Source: Steromphala cineraria
Taxonomy: Eukaryota; Mollusca; Gastropoda; Trochida; Trochidae
Direction of reading: 5' to 3'
Assembly (NCBI GenBank): GCA_916613615.1
Contig: OU744735.1
Span: 45,846,468 to 45,910,467 of the forward strand
Length of the DNA stretch: 64,000 bases
Shown here: one piece after another, positions 47,405 to 64,000 of the stretch
How positions within the stretch are numbered: position 1 is the stretch's first letter
How the letters are laid out: the number at the start of each line of letters is the position of its first letter
Notes under the pieces: generated by a model
The model's input: the letters and a program-made list of their open reading frames with translations, nothing else
Told to the model about the DNA's origin: nothing
Database searches by the model: none
Translations under genes and position numbers: made by a program

Positions 47405-50400
47405 ATGTTAACTTCTGGAGCTAGAATGAGTGTTAAGGTTTCAATCAGCCCGTGAAAGTGGCTCGCGGAGGGCCCACTACACTGGTCTAACATCTGGAGG
47501 CAGGCCCGATTGTCAGTGCAATAAAAGATTAACTCCATCTAAAGCGCTGCTCACTGTATCAAATTCGGACTTAACGCTTAAGCTGAATGCTCTTGACGCT
47601 TCGGTTCCACGCCTGGGGCTTGGATAGGCAGATTGCCTTACAATAACATGGCATCATTTCTTAACGCCGCTCGTCGCGAAGGATCGGCGGACTCTCAATG
47701 AAAATGTAATTATTTTGTTCAGAGAAAGAGCATCTAAGGGGCGAGGAAACGTTGATTCGACGTTTATTTATACCGAATGTTTTACAAAATGAGAAAGCGT
47801 TGCTCCTGCGAGTAATATAAACAATCTTGGAGACAATTATCGCATTACAGTAAGGAGAGATTTACAGTAAACAAGCTCCTGTTACGATACTGCCGGGTTA
47901 GTGCTATCATTTACAAAGACAATGTTCCACACAATAGCAGGGGAGGAAGGATAACGTGGGGCTTGTTGCCACGAAAAGACTACTTAATATCGTATTCATT
48001 CTAACAGGAGATGAGACGAATTTTAGTTATATGGATTTTGAACCTTAACTGTTAAAACTAGCCTTGAGTGTTTATGGGTCTGAAGACAAACCACAATCAT
48101 ATATTATTTATAACACGTCTTGACTGCAATTAAAACACAGACACGTTTCATGGTTGACAATTTGATTGCCACTTCGTATAACGACCTGTGACAATGGATG
48201 ATCAATTTGTCATCGTTAACAAGGATGCCAAGCTGAATCAATCGATCGCTGAATTCGTTAATGGATCAATTCTGTAATTACATCTGCTGAAAATTTGTCA
48301 GTTACAATCAGAAAATTTTCATCTTTTTATTTTTCGAAAGTCTGTCAAAATATGTGTTATAATCCGTGCATATATAGATAAATGTGTGTTGGTAAGTGTA
48401 AAGAATGCATTTTGGTCGATTTCATGTGATTGCTGAATTCATTAAAGGATGTATTTTGTAATTACATCTGCTGAATTTCTGTAACTTGCATCAAAACGTT
48501 TCTTACTTTCATATTTATGAAAGTCTGTCAAACGATTGATAAATTGTAAATGTATTGTTATATGACGATAGTTGTTTTGATCATTGTGGGGGAATAACTG
48601 CTTCTTGCATCCGTAACTGAAACTCCTTTTGGTTCATGTTTTTTACAAGCCACAAATGCAAATCTTCAAAATTGATTTGATATTTGATGTGGTGAGTTAA
48701 TTCATTCCATTGGTAATTGATAGCAGAAATCTTTAATTTCATGTTCTGAAATGCTTAAGCGTTTTTGAATAGTGTCTCAAGGGCCATTGGCCGGATAGCA
48801 TATCCTTAAGTAACATTATATGTAAATGACTTGTGAAAGAGGAAATTTAGAAGTTGTCAACTTCTTTATCACAAGTATACACTGAAATATTCAATAAAAA
48901 GTTCACATTTAATACACTTGTTGTTTTTACATAAACATAAGAGTTTAGATAATGAATAAACCTCATTGATTGAAGCAATAAACCTTGCTTAATATACCTG
49001 AATCTTGGCACTTCAATCATATGACAAGAACAAACTTATTAATAAATGCTCAAAAAGTTAGAAATTACTTCGGACAATAAACCAAAGAACACGATTGTTT
49101 ACCGGAGATAAAATATACAATAAACTCATATAATATATATCATTCTTAACTATGTCTATAATATGCCATTGGACACACTCATGTAATTATGTAATTATAC
49201 TTAGTTAATGTATGTATAAAATCGTTGTATAAACAGCAATGTAAGTTAAAAACATACATGTATATGTATATGTTATAAACTTTAAATATGTACCATGATA
49301 GCTGATTTATCGATGGATAAAAATAACATCTGCAGAAATTCAGCCAATTCCCTTAAATTACATTTTTTTAAATTTTGTTATACTTGAACACGTGATGAAA
49401 GTTTCAATATTGAGTCCTCTTTGATGGGCTGAAATCGGATATTTTTTACAAACTTAAAACGCTTTCTTAAGCACTTCGTAAGTTACATCGATCTGTGATT
49501 TTCATAAATACAAAAGAAGAACCTCTTCAATAAGTGTGATGTACAATTGTAATTGTATCTACTTTGATATGTCTTGAATTGAACATGTGAAAAGTTACTA
49601 GATACCAATATTTGATAATGTCATTCTCATCCTGTTTGAAAGACAATGAGCGAAGAATATGAATATGTAAGCAACTGTAATTGGATATGTAAAAATTCTA
49701 ACCTATATATTTATGACGTGTGTGTATGCATTGGGAAATAAAAATTGGGTGGGGGGGGGGGGGGATAAAATTATATAAATAAATAATTCAACAAGCATCA
49801 TAACATTTATCGATTGTAATGTTCATATTTTTTGGTTGGTTGGTTGATAAAAGAGAAGATTGTTATTCAAATATTTGGAGATGAAAGAAACCTAGAATAA
49901 ATATATTATCAGATTGTCCATATTTCTTTTATCATATTAAAAGGTACGTGTCATGATATAATGTTTATCAAATTTTAAAAGAAACTTCATAAAACTTGAA
50001 ACAATAGCACATGGGATATATACTTTTAGCAAACAAGGTATTATTCTTCTGGAATGCTTGAATATTGGATTTCTTCACTTAAATTGACATAGTTATGTTG
50101 CTATTTTTCAAGGAGTGTGTAATATCTTATACTTCAAATGATATCATGAGAAACTATACATTTGTAAATTGGATTTTAATTTAAACAAAACTAAAGGTAA
50201 CAATGATGTACGGAAAAAAGTCAAACAAATGCAGATTTCGTATTGAGATTTGTACTTCGTTATTTAAATGTTCTCTGGGCAAATATGATAATATAAATAC
50301 TCAATGGTAATATTTCATAATCCTTGGTTAACATGCTATAATATTCATGATTGAATGTATTCACAATAAATTGCTCCAACAGTACGATAGTGCGGATATT

Positions 50401-50689
50401 GAGCAACGTAGTAACTTTATTGTGGTAATGATAAAAAATAAACGAATCCCTTTGTGGGAAAATGCGGCAAACTATTTAATGAGAGAAAACGTTGAAAACG
50501 TTAAAGAATATCTATTTTCAGTGGTGGTCATGTTTTCGATCAAATTAACCAACAGCTCTAATGAGATAAACCATCTCTCGCAGATACATAGACGTTGTTT
50601 TTTGTTAAATCTAAGTGTCAATCAAAATAGTTCACAAATAAATCGGATACCAATTTAAAATCATTTAAAAGTAATTTCACACGCGAATC
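47405..50689. other. Intergenic upstream of barhl; duplication at 48230-48540 and a polyG run
   Basis: No gene. 47420-47740 is GC-richer and unique (possible regulatory). A ~195-bp imperfect tandem duplication (TTTGTAATTACATCTGCTGAA-like core near 48272 and 48455; GAAAGTCTGTCAAA near 48336 and 48519) follows. A G15-16 run lies near 49750. The remainder is AT-rich. Confidence 0.55.
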
Positions 50690-51238
50690 GGACCAAAGCA
50701 AATACGTCTCACACTGCTATGGTGAGTTTTGCAAACGATGAGCGAATCCGAAAGATCGTGTTGTGTGTTCACGCCACATTTGTCAAACATTTGTTGACAC
50801 GCCCCCTTCTCGCCGATTGGCTGAACGGATGTCGGTACACGGTGGGCGGGGCTAAGTGACTGATGAGATATGTCGAAGCTATCAACGCTCATACTCAGAT
50901 AATTTGCAAACAAATCGAAAATAGCTGTGATCGCAGTTGATGCGCTATTGATAAGCGAGTCGGACTGAACAAGTTGAGTAGGGAAAGTGGCCGGTCATAT
51001 CGCCAATCAGCGGACTGTCAGTGACGGGTTGTAATGTGATTATACGACATGTACCCAGCCATACCCTCGCCTCTGTCTCTTCAAGCCAGGAGTTGACATG
51101 ACGGACGTTTGCTTCCACGTGTGAAAAACATTTTGTGTCAACGTGTGCCACCAGTTCTATTGCTTCAACGAAGTGCGACTGCTTGAAGTGGACCAAACAT
51201 CAATTGTTTCACAACTTGAAGACTGTTCCGATTCAACA
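50690..51238 (+). promoter_or_regulatory. barhl proximal promoter and 5' untranslated region
   Basis: GC rises sharply just upstream of the first ATG. Visible elements are an inverted CCAAT box (ATTGG, 50816-50820), a GC box (GGGCGGGG, 50844-50851) and a CCAAT box (51003-51007). There is no clear TATA box. The transcription start cannot be fixed from sequence alone; a start between about 51010 and 51200 would fit the boxes. Confidence 0.5.
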
Positions 51239-61253
<10,015 letters not shown>

Positions 61254-63630
61254 CTTCCATTAGTTAAAAGATGTAAGCATGTGTATGCTCCAAAACGTCA
61301 TGATTTTCGAAAAACATTATGTTGTTATCGAGAAATGTTGCTGTTCTTGTGTTTGTAATAATCATTATCATCATGTTTTACAAAAGCTTAAGTCTTGGCA
61401 AAAACTTGCAACTCAAGTCTACCATGAATGAGAACAGCTTCATTGAAAACGATTTCATTATTGGGACGCTAAATCAGAAAAGGGGGATATGATGTGTGAA
61501 CACGTTATAATGATTTGTCATATCTTTGAAGTCTCTTTAAAATCAATACCAGAGGACAAAATATCATATTCGAATGTACAGAAGGCTCTTGAAATAGGCG
61601 AGTTCTGAATTTTGATGTGGTAATGTGTTAAATCTTTTTCCATTCGCTTTCGTATTTTATCAGATTTTGTATGGGTAAGTTCCTAGGGCAATTAAATGTA
61701 GGTACCCGGAACACAAGGCTTTAGTCCTTTAACTCAACTACCTAAACAGTACCCTGCAGCCAGTAAATATTGTCAAAGCTCTTTAGCCTATAACTCAACT
61801 GAGAATTCTTTTCAAAATGGTTTTGAAATCTCCATCTTAATGACGAATAGAAGAGAAAATATTTTCAAACCTACTTGTACTAACCAAACCGAGAACGCAT
61901 ATATCAAAATTAAAAACGAAAATTTAAAATGTTTGTTAAATCAAATTTTAATGACGAATGGGCAGGTAGCGAAAGCTCTCATTGCTTATCTATCCCACCT
62001 GTAATCAAGCCCAGGTGTGTTCAGGTAACTCATCAGCTCTCTCAGGTGTTGGTTACTCGTCATATATGCATGAGCATGTGGATAAATATTATCCTCACCT
62101 TTTATTGCCTTGGATCTTAGCGGTATGCAATGTGGTCTATGCCTGTAGAGTAGCGTGCCCTTGCCTCACATCACGCGTTACAATACGAGAGTTTAATCTC
62201 GGTAAAGACGTTATGTTAACCTAAATATTGACACTGTTTAGTCGTATATCAATTCGAGCTGGTCCCCACCTCTAACCATCCTGGCTACTTGCGCGCTAGG
62301 CCTAATGTTATCTTTATACTTCAACCGCTTTGATGTAACACAAAGGTAAAGAAAAAATATTCTGTTTAAATAGACGACTGCCATTAGTTAATATCTCTCT
62401 TCTTGTGTGGCGAAACGCTCTGCCTTCGTATGGGTTTTACATCACCTGGCTCCATAAGATTGCCGAAGACACCCCCACTCCTCCCTCCACCCCTCCACTA
62501 ATACCAGACCCACCCCAGAGAGTTTGGAGATAGTACCAGCATAAGGCTAGGGTGACTTAGTTCGAGTATCTACTCCACTATATCTGAAGCTCCTACTGTA
62601 AAGGAACATTTGCACTGTATGCAAGTATCATATGCTTGTTAATTGCTCCTCAGTCTTCAAGAGGTTTTGTTCAACAATCGGTTAGGTTTTCAAGAATCTA
62701 AAATACTCAAATGCAAGGGAAGGTAATGGGGTGATCTCATTTTCCTTAAATTTTAAAATGAAAGTTGTGTTTTAAGTAAATAATTCTTTAAGTGGCCATA
62801 AAATGCTAATTCATTGTATACAGTGTATGAGGACTATTTCTAGTGAGACCACGACATGATCTCTTGTATGAAGCATGACTCAGTCCGTATGCTGCAGTTC
62901 GTACTTTCAAAGGCAAAACACTTATATAATTATAGTTAAATTTCAATATGTGAAAACCCGTCGTTAATTGGTTAAAAGAGCTATTAACAATAAAAAAATC
63001 CTAACGTTTCAAATAAATTTATTGACAAAGTGTTGACTCAGACTTACATGCGTCCAACCAGAAACGTAGACACAACAAAAAAATCCCGATTTTAAAACCA
63101 TTTGCAAATGAAAATACGACAAAATCTTCACATCAACTCCCATAATTCATGATTTTTTCATTAGCAAATACCGGTTGTCATCACCGGCAGCCATGAGGGT
63201 AATAATTTGATAATTTCAACAAAACTCTGAACATTTGTTAGTCTACTTTCAAGTAGCTTTGTCTCTGATTTTTCTCAAAGTGAAAATTAAACGATTTTAG
63301 AGTATGGTGGTATAAGATGCTTCAGAGTGTTGTCAGCAATAGCCCATATGTCGTCATTGGTTACATGCAGCCCTCAAACCCCACAGACGCTCTGAACACA
63401 GATACGGGTACATGCTTTACAAGAATCACATCAACTGGAAAATGAAATTTGCTTTTAAATATTTCAGCCAACTTTAATTGTACAACTTTCTCGCTTTCAC
63501 CGAAACATAAGGAGATTTGTCATTTGTTTGTGGGTTCGCATGATAGGATATTTGTATTCATCATCCCACCTCCTGCTGGGAGATTTAGTCTATCCCTGGG
63601 CCACAGCCCCGTACTTAAATGAAGTGACTG
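61254..63630 (+). other. barhl intron 2 (continues beyond 64000)
   Basis: No exon encoding the expected end of the homeodomain (TKWKRQ-like) was found downstream to the window edge, so the intron is at least 3.3 kb. The segment 62100-62560 is GC-richer and unique. Otherwise AT-rich and featureless. Confidence 0.65.
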
Positions 63631-63960
63631 GCAAATTAACGATTAGCATTTAACGATAATGTAATAGCATTTAATTATGCCGAGATATCGCGATAACATC
63701 TCAACAACTTCCAAATTAGTCCCTCTCTGCTTCGCCTCGGTGAATATCATGGATTTGGGGGCAGTCAGTCGTGGAATGATCGGCACCGCGTACATTGCTC
63801 TCGACATATGGGGAAGAGCAAACAACTCGATGGGGAGGAGGAAGGAGGGGAGGGGGGCATATCCCCACAGTCGACAGAAGGCAAGACGCCCGGGGGTGTT
63901 GAGAGGGGCAGGGGTGAAATGCATTAAAGTACGCCCCCATCATTGAGTCGAGAAGGAACC
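63630..63960. promoter_or_regulatory. Homeodomain-site cluster followed by GC-rich segment, candidate intronic enhancer
   Basis: AATTAACGATTAGCATTTAA, then CGATAATG, TAATAGCATTTAATTATG (63633-63679) packs at least five ATTA/TAAT cores and a doubled TAGCATTTAA. It is followed by CpG-rich unique sequence to 63960. Open frames on both strands overlap here without homology. Possible autoregulatory or Hox-type input is speculation. Confidence 0.3.
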
Positions 63961-64000
63961 AGATTTATTGATAGTTTAAACGTAGCCTCCATCATTGAAT

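Noticed and set aside
51143..51238. Upstream extension of barhl exon 1 from 51143
   Set aside because: The first codon is GTG and there is no ATG before 51239, which has a strong initiation context.

Overview
This is a window of an animal nuclear genome, AT-rich, intron-bearing and full of repeats. Both recognisable genes, the many short non-autonomous DNA transposons, a tRNA-derived SINE and the large minisatellites suggest a marine lophotrochozoan, most likely a mollusc. That placement is inference; no species-specific marker is visible.

Layout. (1) Positions 325-5252, + strand: the last seven coding exons of a DDX31-type nucleolar DEAD-box RNA helicase (motifs IV to VI, the DUF4217 C-terminal extension and a lysine-rich tail). 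All exon phases agree and join to a 297-residue C-terminal fragment with stop codon and poly(A) signals. One intron holds a 484-bp transposon with long inverted repeats and an 8-bp target duplication. (2) Positions 5253 to about 50690: a gene desert of about 45 kb. It holds at least nine short inverted-repeat elements (four with TTAA ends, two with TA ends, two fold-back elements), a SINE, five sizeable minisatellite or microsatellite arrays, and about 4.5 kb of pure homopurine/homopyrimidine satellite split by a 500-N gap whose flanks are duplicated. Between these lie GC-richer, non-repetitive, non-coding islands that are candidate cis-regulatory elements. (3) About 50690-64000, + strand: promoter, exon 1 and exon 2 of a BarH-like homeobox gene (barhl). 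Exon 1 carries an FLISDIL Groucho-type motif. Exon 2 carries residues 1-53 of a Bar-class homeodomain. The last exon is beyond the window.

How it fits together. DDX31 next to BARHL1 is also the human arrangement (chromosome 9q34, from memory), so this appears to be an old bilaterian microsynteny. A desert of possible enhancers separating a housekeeping helicase from a developmental homeobox gene is what a regulatory-block explanation would predict. The most unusual local structure is at the 3' edge of barhl exon 2. The last 35 coding bases (the recognition-helix codons), the splice donor and 23 bases of intron have been amplified into a 58-bp tandem array of six close copies plus three decayed ones. 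This creates a ladder of decoy 5' splice sites just downstream of the real one.

No rRNA gene, functional tRNA, CRISPR array, prokaryotic feature or intact transposase gene was found. Most long open frames lie in low-complexity repeats and are not genes.
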